Position numbers and translations under genes: made by a program. From positions 13,388 to 77,387 of the forward strand of contig CAYTWF010000004.1 in assembly GCA_964441705.1 (NCBI GenBank): a DNA stretch of 64,000 nt. Direction: 5' to 3'. Positions 35,869 through 43,895 of this stretch are shown piece by piece. Source of the stretch: Eshraghiella sp964441705. Lineage in GTDB: Bacteria > Bacillota > Clostridia > Lachnospirales > Lachnospiraceae. Each line of letters opens with the position of its first letter. Positions within the stretch are counted from its first letter, which is position 1. Below the pieces are notes generated by a model. It saw only the letters and a list, made by a program, of their open reading frames with translations. It did no database searches and was not told where the DNA came from.

Positions 35869-37011
35869 CTATTCTGCAGCTGTTGTTGTCTCTGTCTCGT
35901 CTGCTGCTGTTGTATCTGCCTCTGTTGCATCAGATACTACCATCTTATTCTGTTCATATAACCAGTCACTTACCTTCTGGAAAATAAAGCTTTCCATAAC
36001 GTAATCTTCACCGTACTGTTCAATAAAGGTATCTGTATCAGTATACGTATAAGCTGTTGCTGCGCTTTCAGCCATTGACTGATACTCATCCTCATTAACT
36101 GTTATGCCTTCCTTCTCTGCAATAAGACATGCGAACATAACATATTCAAGCTCCTGCTCTGCGCTTTCCCTGCACTGTGTCTGAAGGTCCTCATCTGTAA
36201 GATTATACATCTCAAGTAGAGCATCATACTCCATTCCATAGTACTGAGCCATTGACTCATACTGTGACTTATAATAGCTGTAGTACTGCTCGTAGGACTC
36301 ATTAACCTTGTCCTCAGGATAGCTCTTAATATCTGCATTATCTATTATAGCTGCCCATAATGCTGCATGATAATTGTTAAGCTGTGTGTTCTCATTATTC
36401 TGCTTAAGCTGCTCTCTGATATATGCTTCATAATCAGCAGTTGTTGTATACTTGCCTTCTGTGTATGTGTTAATAAAATCATCTGTCCACTCTGGAACTA
36501 TGTCTTCTCCACATATATAGTTAACTTTTACTGTAAATACTGTGTCCTTACCTGCAAGGTCTGGGTTGTTGGTATATTCATCCGGGAACTTAACATTAAG
36601 GTCATATTCCTTGCCACACTCAAGACCTATAAGCTGGTCATTAAGACTTGGGATAAATCCTCCACCAATTGTATATTCGGTACCTGTAGCACTTCCATTA
36701 TCAAATGCCTCACCATCAAGCTTACCTGTATAATCAAGATTAATTGTATCTTTATCAGCTACCACTCTGTCAGTAATATGTTCAGGCTCTGTTCCAGCCT
36801 CAATTGTAGAGTCAATAGCATCCTGAACCTGTGCATCTGTAACATCTGCAGAAGCAACCTCGATATCAAGTCCTGAATAATCTCCTAAAGTTACATACTC
36901 GCTGTAATCCGTAAGTTCTACAGCATTCTTATTATCATCAATCTTACGGCATGCCGCTAATGATAATACCATCACACCCATAAGTGCTGCGGCTATTAAT
37001 TTCTTTCTCAT
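35869..37011 (-). CDS. Trigger-factor-like lipoprotein with FKBP domain
   Basis: 380 residues. The signal peptide ends in the lipobox LAAC with Cys21. Residues about 75-170 form an FKBP-type domain (INLDYTGKLDGEAFDNGSA, IGGGFIPSLNDQLIGLECG), followed by a helical segment like the trigger factor C-terminal chaperone domain (about 180-350). The end is Thr/Glu-rich low complexity. It lacks the N-terminal ribosome-binding domain of trigger factor. It likely assists folding of exported proteins outside the membrane. A strong terminator follows. Confidence 0.85.
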   Translation of the reverse strand: MRKKLIAAALMGVMVLSLAACRKIDDNKNAVELTDYSEYVTLGDYSGLDIEVASADVTDAQVQDAIDSTIEAGTEPEHITDRVVADKDTINLDYTGKLDGEAFDNGSATGTEYTIGGGFIPSLNDQLIGLECGKEYDLNVKFPDEYTNNPDLAGKDTVFTVKVNYICGEDIVPEWTDDFINTYTEGKYTTTADYEAYIREQLKQNNENTQLNNYHAALWAAIIDNADIKSYPEDKVNESYEQYYSYYKSQYESMAQYYGMEYDALLEMYNLTDEDLQTQCRESAEQELEYVMFACLIAEKEGITVNEDEYQSMAESAATAYTYTDTDTFIEQYGEDYVMESFIFQKVSDWLYEQNKMVVSDATEADTTAADETETTTAAE

Positions 37012-37125
37012 TATAATTATTTTCCTTTCAGCTATTCACCAGAATATGATAAGCGATAGCATTCCATATATTTATACCATATCTACAGTTAAAAATCAAA
37101 GGATTTCACAAAAGCTTCACTAAAA

Positions 37126-38463
37126 TTACTCCTGAATATCGCAGGCCTCTATTGTCATAATTACGTCCTTGTCTATATTCTCCATATTCACAATTCTTCC
37201 TGCCTGATTAGCCATTGCTCTCTCAAGAAAATTTCTGGCATCACGAGCATTGGCAAAATTCTCCGGCTTGCTGGCAGCCCTCTGCTCAAAATATTTCAAT
37301 GTCTTATCCTTGGCTTCCTCAGACAACACATAATCCTGCTTTGCAGCAATGCTTTTGGTAATATCCAAAAGCTGCTCCGGCGTATAATCCTGAAAGCGCA
37401 TGAATTTGTTAAATCTTGAACGAAGTCCGGGATTGGAATTCAGGAAATCCTCCATCAGGTCTGTATAGCCTGCAACAATCACAATAAGATTATCACGGTT
37501 ATCCTCCATAGCTTTTAACAGTGTATCAACTGCCTCCTGTCCGAAATCTCCCTCTCCTTTATTGGCCGTAAGTGTATAGGCCTCATCAATAAAAAGAATT
37601 CCCCCAAGCGCCGACTCCACAACCTCCATTACCTTGGTTGCCGTCTGACCTATATATCCGCTTACAAGTCCTGAACGGTCCACCTCTACAAGATGTCCCT
37701 TAGAAAGTATTCCAAGGGAATAGTATATTCCCGCCAGCATTCTTGCAACTGTTGTTTTGCCTGTTCCCGGATTGCCGCTGAATACCAGATGTTTGGATAC
37801 GGATGGCTGCTTCATGCCCTTTTCCTCACGTATCTTCTGAATTCTCATAAGATTTACAAGGCTGTTGACATCCTTTTTTACCTCATCAAGTCCGGTAAGG
37901 GAGTTAAGCTCCTCAAGAGCCTCCTCCACTGTCTTTTTCTCTACATCTTTTTCCTGAATGCTGCCCTTAGGTGCAAGGAGTCCATAGCCTGAAGCGTATT
38001 TCTCCAGCATTCCAACATAATCTGTCAGCAGCTTAACCTCTCTGTCTGCGGTAACATCATTGCAGGCAATAAACTGCTGTCCAAGGCTTCTAAAGGTATT
38101 GATATACGCCATTGTCCGCCTTTTATGGTCGCCCAGCTTCTCTCCCGCATCTGCAAGAATGTAGCACTTGATGGCAAAAGATGGATTCTCCAGATATTCC
38201 TTTTCATTAAGATGCTCTGATGCGATAATTGACTTAAGCATGCCCTCTGTGGCATCTGTACCTATATTATTCTTAATAAATGTTTTTTCCTCGGCGGTAT
38301 ACATCCCATCACCAGTTGATAAAAGAGCCAGAAATTTCAGCATCTCATATCTTACATTTTCCTTAAAACTGGTATTAAGGTGGTCTTTGATTACGCCTGC
38401 CTTTTCAATATCCTCCGCCATTGTAAGGCAAAGCTGTACCTGTTCTCCAATATTCTCACTCAT
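37126..38463 (-). CDS. AAA+ ATPase of the CbxX/CfxQ (SpoVK) family
   Basis: 445 residues. The C-terminal two thirds is a AAA+ module: LNSLTGLDEVKKDVNSLVNL, Walker A GNPGTGKTTVAR near 233, pore-like SGYIGQTA, Walker B GGILFIDEAYTL near 293, and the arginine region NPGLRSRFNKFMRF. The N-terminal 180 residues are helical and of unknown function. Relatives include RuBisCO activase CbbX and SpoVK; no such client is visible, so the client is unknown. It lies 12 bp after apbE and may be co-transcribed. Confidence 0.88.
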   Translation of the reverse strand: MSENIGEQVQLCLTMAEDIEKAGVIKDHLNTSFKENVRYEMLKFLALLSTGDGMYTAEEKTFIKNNIGTDATEGMLKSIIASEHLNEKEYLENPSFAIKCYILADAGEKLGDHKRRTMAYINTFRSLGQQFIACNDVTADREVKLLTDYVGMLEKYASGYGLLAPKGSIQEKDVEKKTVEEALEELNSLTGLDEVKKDVNSLVNLMRIQKIREEKGMKQPSVSKHLVFSGNPGTGKTTVARMLAGIYYSLGILSKGHLVEVDRSGLVSGYIGQTATKVMEVVESALGGILFIDEAYTLTANKGEGDFGQEAVDTLLKAMEDNRDNLIVIVAGYTDLMEDFLNSNPGLRSRFNKFMRFQDYTPEQLLDITKSIAAKQDYVLSEEAKDKTLKYFEQRAASKPENFANARDARNFLERAMANQAGRIVNMENIDKDVIMTIEACDIQE

Positions 38464-38475
38464 TGTAGCTGCTCC

Positions 38476-39459
38476 TTAATTATGTATATATTCTTCTGCA
38501 CCCTCTGAATAGTGTATATTATAATCCGAATCAATAAATATTGCGTATATATTATCCAGTGAATCTATAAGCTCCATTGCCCTGTCCATTCCCAGCACAA
38601 AGCATCCCGTACTCAGGCAGTCACCATCTATTGATTGGTCTGAAATAATTGTCACTGACAGCAGACCATTGTCACACGGCATACCGGTGTCAGGATTCAA
38701 AATATGATGATACAATATTCCATTCTCATAAAAATACCTTTCGTAAACCCCGGATGTAACCACACTTTTTCCTTCAATATTAAGTCCAACAATAATATCC
38801 GTACTTCCGCCAAAGGGATTTTGAATACCTATTACAAAATCACTTCCGTCCGGCTTATCTCCAACGCACAGTACATTGCCACCCAGATTAATCAGTGCAC
38901 TTGTGACACCATTGTCTGTAAGATATTCCCCTATTCTATCTGCAATATAGCCTTTAGCGATTGCGCCAAGGTCCAGCTCTGTTCCATTAAGTGTAATCTC
39001 ATCTGCTGCTGTAACTTTGGTATAATCCACCTTTTCAAGAGCTGCCTTAAGCTGTGTGCTGTCTGGAATCCCTTCATCATCATTACCAAAATCCCAAAGT
39101 CTGGAGACCGGGCGAATTGTAATATCAAGTGCCCCCTCTGTCAGTCTGCCATAATAAAGTCCACTATCTATCAGTTCTGCTAATGCTTCGTCCTCTTTAG
39201 TTGTCGGCACCAGTGAACCTTCTTTATTAAGAACAGACAAATTGGATTCTGCTATTGTTGCACTGAAAATATTTTCATAATAATCGCATAGCTTTAGAGC
39301 ATCATCTGCCACCCTCTGGCTTCCGCCCTCATACAGGGTTATTTTAACATAGGTATTAAGCTTATTGCCTGACGCTTCGTATTCTTTATCCATCCGACAG
39401 GAGGTGCACAGTAATACTGCACCTATTAACAAAATAAAATATATAATTCTTTTCTTCAT
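38476..39459 (-). CDS. apbE: FAD:protein FMN transferase
   Basis: 327 residues with an N-terminal export signal ending CTSC (Cys21), a slightly atypical lipobox. The ApbE core is shown by TELDLGAIAKGYIAD, INLGGNVLCVG and the DGDCLSTGCFVLG stretch. It attaches FMN covalently to Thr in extracytoplasmic proteins such as Rnf or Nqr subunits; no such target gene is in the window. It lies upstream of the AAA ATPase gene. Confidence 0.93.
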   Translation of the reverse strand: MKKRIIYFILLIGAVLLCTSCRMDKEYEASGNKLNTYVKITLYEGGSQRVADDALKLCDYYENIFSATIAESNLSVLNKEGSLVPTTKEDEALAELIDSGLYYGRLTEGALDITIRPVSRLWDFGNDDEGIPDSTQLKAALEKVDYTKVTAADEITLNGTELDLGAIAKGYIADRIGEYLTDNGVTSALINLGGNVLCVGDKPDGSDFVIGIQNPFGGSTDIIVGLNIEGKSVVTSGVYERYFYENGILYHHILNPDTGMPCDNGLLSVTIISDQSIDGDCLSTGCFVLGMDRAMELIDSLDNIYAIFIDSDYNIHYSEGAEEYIHN

Positions 39460-39507
39460 ATAATAAGTCCATTTCCAAAAAACAGTTTGGATATATTATA
39501 CATTGTC

Positions 39508-39536
39508 TTGACATATAAATCAATTTGATATAAAAT
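39508..39536 (+). promoter_or_regulatory. Promoter of perR
   Basis: TTGACA (39508-39513), 17-bp spacer, TAAAAT (39531-39536). Confidence 0.8.
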
Positions 39537-39554
39537 AGTAACAGTTACTATTAT
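39537..39554. promoter_or_regulatory. Probable PerR operator of perR
   Basis: AGTAACAGTTACTATTAT directly after the -10 box. It shares 16 of 18 positions with the element in front of the rubrerythrin gene (40020-40037), and the overlapping TTATAATTATTGAAA just downstream matches the Per box TTATAATNATTATAA at 12 of 14 positions. Confidence 0.65.
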
Positions 39555-39575
39555 AATTATTGAAAGGAGATACCT

Positions 39576-39968
39576 ATGGCAGCAACAGCTATGAAATACA
39601 GCCGTCAGCGCGAGGCAGTTCGTGAATTTCTCATGTCGCGCAAGGACCACCCAACCGCAGAAGCCGTGTATCAGAATCTCAGGGCCGATTATCCTCATAT
39701 CAGTCTTGGTACTGTATACCGCAACCTCTCTCTTCTTGTAGAGCTTGGCGAAGCAATCAAGCTTCCGGGAATTGATGGCTACGACCACTTTGATGGCAAT
39801 CCCAAACCACATTATCATTTTATATGTGAAGAATGCCACGCAGTAATAGACCTTGATATGCCAACACTTGATTATATTAACACTGAAGCTTCTAAAAATT
39901 TTGATGGATTAATCACCGGACATTCTGCATATTTTTACGGAAAATGCAAAGACTGTATTGGAAAATAA
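39576..39968 (+). CDS. perR: Fur-family regulator, PerR type
   Basis: 130 residues. A winged-helix domain (HISLGTVYRNLSLLVELGE) is followed by the HYHFICEEC metal region and a C-terminal CKDC; Cys84/87 and Cys124/127 would bind the structural zinc. The small size and its pairing with rubrerythrin favour PerR (peroxide sensing by iron-catalysed His oxidation) over Fur. GAAAGGAG precedes the first ATG. A motif at its own promoter is repeated before the rubrerythrin gene, so autoregulation and control of that gene are likely. Confidence 0.9.
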   Translation: MAATAMKYSRQREAVREFLMSRKDHPTAEAVYQNLRADYPHISLGTVYRNLSLLVELGEAIKLPGIDGYDHFDGNPKPHYHFICEECHAVIDLDMPTLDYINTEASKNFDGLITGHSAYFYGKCKDCIGK

Positions 39969-39985
39969 TTTTTTTGAAAAAGATA

Positions 39986-40014
39986 TTGACATTCTGGAAT
40001 CCAGGTAGTATATT
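39986..40014 (+). promoter_or_regulatory. Promoter of the rubrerythrin gene
   Basis: TTGACA (39986-39991), 17-bp spacer, TATATT (40009-40014). Confidence 0.82.
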
Positions 40015-40019
40015 AAAAC

Positions 40020-40037
40020 AGTAATAATTACTATTAT
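40020..40037. promoter_or_regulatory. Probable PerR operator of the rubrerythrin gene
   Basis: AGTAATAATTACTATTAT, 6 bp after the -10 box; the same element as at the perR promoter, with an AGTAAT-A-ATTACT dyad. Confidence 0.65.
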
Positions 40038-40097
40038 CAATAACAAGTGACAGACAGTCACTCAATAATATTTTATAATGAAAAGGAGAATTTAAAA

Positions 40098-40640
40098 ATG
40101 GCTAAATTTGTATGTGAAGTATGTGGATATGTTTATGAGGGAGATGCAGCTCCTGCTGTATGTCCAGTATGTGGAGCTCCTGCAGAAAAGTTCAAAATGC
40201 AGGAAGGTGAGAAGGTATGGGCTGCAGAGCATGTTGTTGGCGTAGCCAAGGGCGTAGCCGAGGATATCATTGCTGACCTTAGAGCTAATTTCCAGGGTGA
40301 GTGTTCAGAAGTTGGTATGTATCTTGCAATGGCAAGAGTTGCTCATAGAGAGGGTTATCCAGAAATTGGTATGTATTATGAGAAGGCTGCTTACGAAGAG
40401 GCAGAGCATGCTGCAAAGTTTGCTGAGCTCCTCGGAGAAGTTGTAACTGACAGCACCAAGAAGAATCTCCAGATGAGAGTTGACGCTGAGAATGGAGCAA
40501 CCGCTGGTAAGGTAGCACTCGCTAAGAAAGCAAAAGAGCAGAACCTGGACGCAATCCATGACACAGTTCATGAAATGGCTAGAGACGAAGCAAGACATGG
40601 CAAAGCATTTGAAGGATTACTTAACAGATACTTTGGTTAA
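40098..40640 (+). CDS. rbr: Reverse rubrerythrin (rubredoxin domain first)
   Basis: 180 residues. The N-terminal rubredoxin-like domain has Cys6, Cys9, Cys22 and Cys25 for iron; the ferritin-like domain carries the di-iron ligands in GECSEVG, EEAEHAAK and ARDEARHG. The rubredoxin-first order is that of clostridial reverse rubrerythrins, NADH-linked peroxide reductases of anaerobes. An upstream in-frame ATG at 40047 is rejected because AAAAGGAGAA lies before 40098. It is controlled by a strong promoter with a probable PerR operator. Confidence 0.95.
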   Translation: MAKFVCEVCGYVYEGDAAPAVCPVCGAPAEKFKMQEGEKVWAAEHVVGVAKGVAEDIIADLRANFQGECSEVGMYLAMARVAHREGYPEIGMYYEKAAYEEAEHAAKFAELLGEVVTDSTKKNLQMRVDAENGATAGKVALAKKAKEQNLDAIHDTVHEMARDEARHGKAFEGLLNRYFG

Positions 40641-40654
40641 GCTACAAGCCATGC

Positions 40655-40715
40655 AATATGGTATGAATAACGCCCTGCGAGTTTACTCGTAAGGGCGTTT
40701 ATTTATGCCATATTA
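40655..40715 (+). terminator. Long nested terminator hairpin after rubrerythrin
   Basis: The inner stem AACGCCCT/AGGGCGTT surrounds a smaller GCGAGT/ACTCGT stem, followed by TATTTAT. Outer arms AATATGG and CCATATT extend the inverted repeat to about 60 bases. Confidence 0.8.
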
Positions 40716-40718
40716 TAC

Positions 40719-40842
40719 GGCGTCAGCCGTCCATGAAATAGTCCGCAGGACTATGAATGGTGCATGGCGCAGTGTTGTGCGGCGTCAGCCGTCCATGAAA
40801 TAGTCCGTAGGACTATGAATGGTGCATGGCGCAGTGTTGTGC
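40719..40842. repeat. Two tandem copies of a 62-bp unit with a hairpin
   Basis: Copies at 40719-40780 and 40781-40842 differ at a single visible base (GTCCGCAGGAC versus GTCCGTAGGAC). Each contains ATAGTCC-GCA/GTA-GGACTAT flanked by CCAT...ATGG, a stem with GA-rich internal loops. A third copy begins at 40843 (GGCGACAGCAC) but changes at once into the 51-bp array. Confidence 0.9.
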
Positions 40843-41862
40843 GGCGACAGCACTTTTTTCTTTTGGTCTGGGTGGAGTTGGCAAGCTCATTAGACCCACA
40901 ACGCCCGTGTACACTGGGTCTCACGCATAGTTTTTGCTCTTATGACCCACGACACCTATATACACTGGGCCTCACGCACAGGTTTTGCTCTTACGACCCA
41001 CAACACCTATGTACACTGGGTCTCACGCATAGGTTTTGCTCTTATAACCCACGACACTTTTTTCTCTGGGTCTAGGTGACCTTGGCAAGCTTATTAGACC
41101 CACAACGCCCGTGTACACTGGGTCTCACGCACAGGTTTTGCTCTTATGACCCACGACATTTTTTTCTCTGGGTCTGGGTGACCTTGGCAAGCTTATTAGA
41201 CCCACGACACCTATATACACTGGGTCTCACGCACAGGTTTTGCTCTTGTGACCCACAACGCCCGTGTACACTGGGCCTCACGCACAGGTTTTGCTCTTAT
41301 GACCCACGACACCTTTTTTCTTTGGGTCTAGGTGGCGTTGGCAAGCTTATTAGACCCACGACACCTGTGTGCATTGGGTCTCACGAGAGGATATTGCAGC
41401 TGTGACCCACAACACCTGTATACACTGGGTCTCACGAGAAGATATTGCAGCTGTGACCCACAACATCTGTGTACATTGGGTCTCACGCACAGAATATTAC
41501 AACTGTGACCCGCAGGACGCTAATGCCATGGGTCAGGCATATAGAAGCAAGCTCATGAGACCCACGACACCTGTGTACATTGGGTCTCACGCACAGGTTT
41601 TGCTCTTATGACCCACAACACCTATGTACACTGGGCTTCACGCACAGGTTTTGCTCTTATGACCCACGACACCTTTTATCTTTGGGTCTGGGTGACCTTG
41701 GCAAGCTTATTAAACCCACAACGCCCGTGTACACTGGGTCTCACACACAGGTTTTGCTCTTATGACCCACGACGCCTGTGTACACTGGGTCTCACGGAAG
41801 ATTATTGCAGCTGTGACCCACGACAGCCAAGTCCACTGAATCTCACGCAACTACTTATGTGT
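40843..41862. repeat. Tandem array of about 20 units of 51 or 52 bp
   Basis: GACCCA (or AACCCA) recurs at 40893, 40944, 40995, 41046, 41097, 41148, 41199, 41250, 41301, 41353, 41404, 41455, 41507, 41559, 41610, 41661, 41713, 41764 and 41815, with a degenerate unit before the first. Every full unit has GACCCAC near its start and TGGGTC about 23 bases later, so each can fold into a hairpin. Three unit types alternate by their second halves: A ends TTTTGCTCTTAT, B ends GGCAAGCTTATTA, C ends ATATTGCAGCTGT. Unit 13 is diverged. One A unit counted by hand is 28 of 51 GC, higher than the flanks appear. 51 bp keeps frames open, which creates spurious ORFs. No gene supported. Confidence 0.92.
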
Positions 41863-41942
41863 ACCTGAATGAAAAAATAATACTTTATTCCATGGAAGCA
41901 ATCGTTTAAAATATGATTATATTCAATTTAAAGGAGCATCCA

Positions 41943-42437
41943 ATGAAAAAAGAGCAAAGTATATCCGATACGCCGTGCACAATCGGAAAAGTGGTTGGAG
42001 TTGAAAGTGACAGCAGGTTCAATTTCTTTTTATTCTTGAGATACTTGATGATGCGTCATCGTGTGTATAGAGACGCCGAAGAAGATTTAACATTTCCTAT
42101 TTATTACCCTAAAATTGAATACACCGTAGATAATCAGATTTACCACGTTACGGGAGATAAGTATGAACGAACAGAATCTGTTCAGGGAAGACCGGCGCGC
42201 ATATACTATGACATGAGTGACCCATCAAAAGCCTGGATTGATTACACCAGAAAGTACAGTGGGCGCATGAGGATTACAGGCTTTGATGAGGAGCATATAT
42301 ACTGCCGCAGTGCATTTGGCAAAAAATATGCCATTCCAAAGGAGCTTGTAAAAATGCATAATGGACGCTGCACACACCTGATTGCAAGATATGGATTTAT
42401 TTTTCCCGAGCTTCCAGAAGACAGGCTGTATTTCTAA
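41943..42437 (+). CDS. DUF3592-like protein of unknown function
   Basis: 164 residues, no clear membrane helix. The middle section (FPIYYPKIEYTVDNQIYHVT, then ARIYYDMSDPSKAWI) has the pattern of DUF3592 proteins, in which a beta domain ends in YDPxDPSKA; the usual flanking membrane helices are absent. The frame opens 10 codons earlier, but AAAGGAGC precedes the ATG at 41943. It lies just after the tandem repeat array and converges with the dihydrofolate-reductase-like gene, the two stop codons overlapping in a hairpin loop. Confidence 0.7.
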   Translation: MKKEQSISDTPCTIGKVVGVESDSRFNFFLFLRYLMMRHRVYRDAEEDLTFPIYYPKIEYTVDNQIYHVTGDKYERTESVQGRPARIYYDMSDPSKAWIDYTRKYSGRMRITGFDEEHIYCRSAFGKKYAIPKELVKMHNGRCTHLIARYGFIFPELPEDRLYF

Positions 42438-42456
42438 TTGGAAATACAGCCTGTCT
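42419..42456. terminator. Bidirectional terminator containing both stop codons
   Basis: AGACAGGCTGTATTTC (42419-42434) pairs perfectly with GAAATACAGCCTGTCT (42441-42456). The 6-base loop TAATTG begins with the plus-strand stop TAA (42435-42437); the minus-strand stop TAG is 42434-42436. No strong T run follows on either side. Confidence 0.7.
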
Positions 42457-42988
42457 CATCCGGTCTGCGCACATCATATGCTAATTCTGCAAACTGCCCA
42501 TATGTTTTAACATGCTTAAGTCTAAGATTTTCCTTCTCATCTGCATCAAAAAGAGGTATGCCATCTCCGATAAGAACCGGTGCAATATTAATAATATATT
42601 CGTCAATAAGTTTTTCCTGCTGAAAGGTTTTAATCAGCTGGGAGCCACCTACAAGCCATATTTTTTTACCCTCGGACTGCTTTAATTTACGTACCAGACT
42701 GCCGATGGAATTATTGACAAACTCAACATAGTCATTTTTGCCACTATACTTCGAGGAGCATACTATACATTCCTTTCCAGAATATGGGAAATTGCCATTC
42801 TCGTGTTCCATAATCCAGTCATAGGTGCGCCTTCCCATAATAATTGTATCTACTGAATCATAAAATTTTCCAAACCCATTATCGCCCTCTCCTTCTACGG
42901 ATAAAAGCCACTCAAGAGAATCTTCCTTAGATGCAATATATCCATCCAGACTTTGTGCAATATATAACACAACTATTCTTTCTGTCAT
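42434..42988 (-). CDS. Dihydrofolate reductase/RibD-C family protein
   Basis: 184 residues. VVLYIAQSLDGYIASKEDSL at the N-terminus, TIIMGRRTYDWIM and KIWLVGGSQLIKTFQQEKLI are signatures of the RibD C-terminal/DHFR-like fold (YwjB and YyaP group). It is an NADPH-dependent reductase of unknown substrate, not a housekeeping FolA. AATGGAGG precedes the ATG. Confidence 0.9.
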   Translation of the reverse strand: MTERIVVLYIAQSLDGYIASKEDSLEWLLSVEGEGDNGFGKFYDSVDTIIMGRRTYDWIMEHENGNFPYSGKECIVCSSKYSGKNDYVEFVNNSIGSLVRKLKQSEGKKIWLVGGSQLIKTFQQEKLIDEYIINIAPVLIGDGIPLFDADEKENLRLKHVKTYGQFAELAYDVRRPDETGCISN

Positions 42989-43031
42989 TTTTCCTCCATT
43001 TTATCAATAGATTTCTCTGCTCAGCACTATA

Positions 43032-43808
43032 TTATCTTTCCGGTCTTTTGCGTATGTACACGATATCATGAAATTTATCGTCTGCCTTAATCTTTTTAAT
43101 CTCAAAGATGTCTCTGTGCTTACGGATAAATGCCGATATATTTCTATATCCATATATTCTCACGTCAAATCCAGGTCTTCTTCTTAAAATGTCATTGCCT
43201 ACCTTACCAAGATTTTCCCAGTCATCATCAAGAATATCCTGGATATCAGCAATGATATCCTCCTCGGTTGGTATGCTGATTACTGCCTCAGGCTCGTCCT
43301 CTTCATCCTCCGGCTCAGGCACCACAACGTTGTTAGTGACAGCTGCGGTTTCTTTTTCCTTAGCCTCTCCATTAGCTTCCTTATAGAGAAGGTCAAGAAC
43401 CTTAAATTCATCGCATGCCTTGGCAAGGGATTCGTTGGTCTTCTGTTCGCCCATTCCAACAACAAGAATTCCAGCTTCCTTAATTCTGTACGCCAGCTTG
43501 GTGTAATCGCAGTCGCTGCTGACAATACATATTACATTAATCTCTCCAGAATGAAGAATGTCCATTGCATCAATTGTTAATGCCTGGTCTGCGATGCTTT
43601 TACCATTGGCGTAGGATATCTGCAGGACAGGTGTAATTCCCTGAAGTGGCATGACATGATACCAGGCTTTTACCGTTGGCGAGCTTACTGAACCGTAAAG
43701 ACGGCATATTTTTACACGGCCAAAACGCATTGCCTCCCGTTTAATAAATTCTGCATACTTTGGTGAAATATTATCACCATCGATTAGTACCGCTACCTGT
43801 TGTTCCAT
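43032..43808 (-). CDS. NYN-domain ribonuclease-like protein with OST-HTH/LOTUS domain
   Basis: 258 residues. Residues 1-145 are a PIN-like NYN domain: VAVLIDGDNISP, the KSIADQALTIDAMD acidic motif and IVSSDCDYTKLAYRIKEAG give the Asp-rich active site. After an acidic linker (about 160-190) the C-terminus (about 195-255) is an OST-HTH/LOTUS domain, recognised by DDDWENLGKVGNDILRRRPG and YRNISAFIRKH. Relatives act on RNA. TTGGAGG lies before the ATG. It follows spoIIQ on the same strand but has a hairpin between. Confidence 0.88.
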   Translation of the reverse strand: MEQQVAVLIDGDNISPKYAEFIKREAMRFGRVKICRLYGSVSSPTVKAWYHVMPLQGITPVLQISYANGKSIADQALTIDAMDILHSGEINVICIVSSDCDYTKLAYRIKEAGILVVGMGEQKTNESLAKACDEFKVLDLLYKEANGEAKEKETAAVTNNVVVPEPEDEEDEPEAVISIPTEEDIIADIQDILDDDWENLGKVGNDILRRRPGFDVRIYGYRNISAFIRKHRDIFEIKKIKADDKFHDIVYIRKRPER

Positions 43809-43851
43809 ACTTCCTCCAATATTTTTACGTTAGTTAATTTATTATAACACA

Positions 43852-43895
43852 TAATTATGCCGCACAGATACTTTTCTGTACGGCACATAATTATT
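43852..43895. terminator. Imperfect inverted repeat at the end of the spoIIQ-like gene
   Basis: ATAATTATGCCGCACAG pairs with CTGTACGGCACATAATTAT with two interruptions; the spoIIQ-like stop codon lies in the outer arm. TTTTT follows only on the plus side, so termination of the minus transcript is uncertain. Confidence 0.5.

Noticed and set aside
40047..40097. N-terminal extension of rubrerythrin
   Set aside because: AAAAGGAG lies in it, and the normal rubredoxin domain begins at MAKFVCEVC.
40843..41862. CRISPR array
   Set aside because: Units are contiguous with no unique spacers, the variable part falls into a few recurring types, and no cas gene is present.
40764..41868. Chain of open reading frames across the 51-bp array (17-residue repeat proteins with TLGLTHRFCSYDP-like units)
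   Set aside because: The frames are open only because the unit is 51 bp; 52-bp units shift the frame, no ribosome site is present, and two other frames (one plus, one minus) are equally open.
41913..41942. Upstream start for the DUF3592-like gene
   Set aside because: The ribosome site AAAGGAG lies inside this stretch and points to the ATG at 41943.
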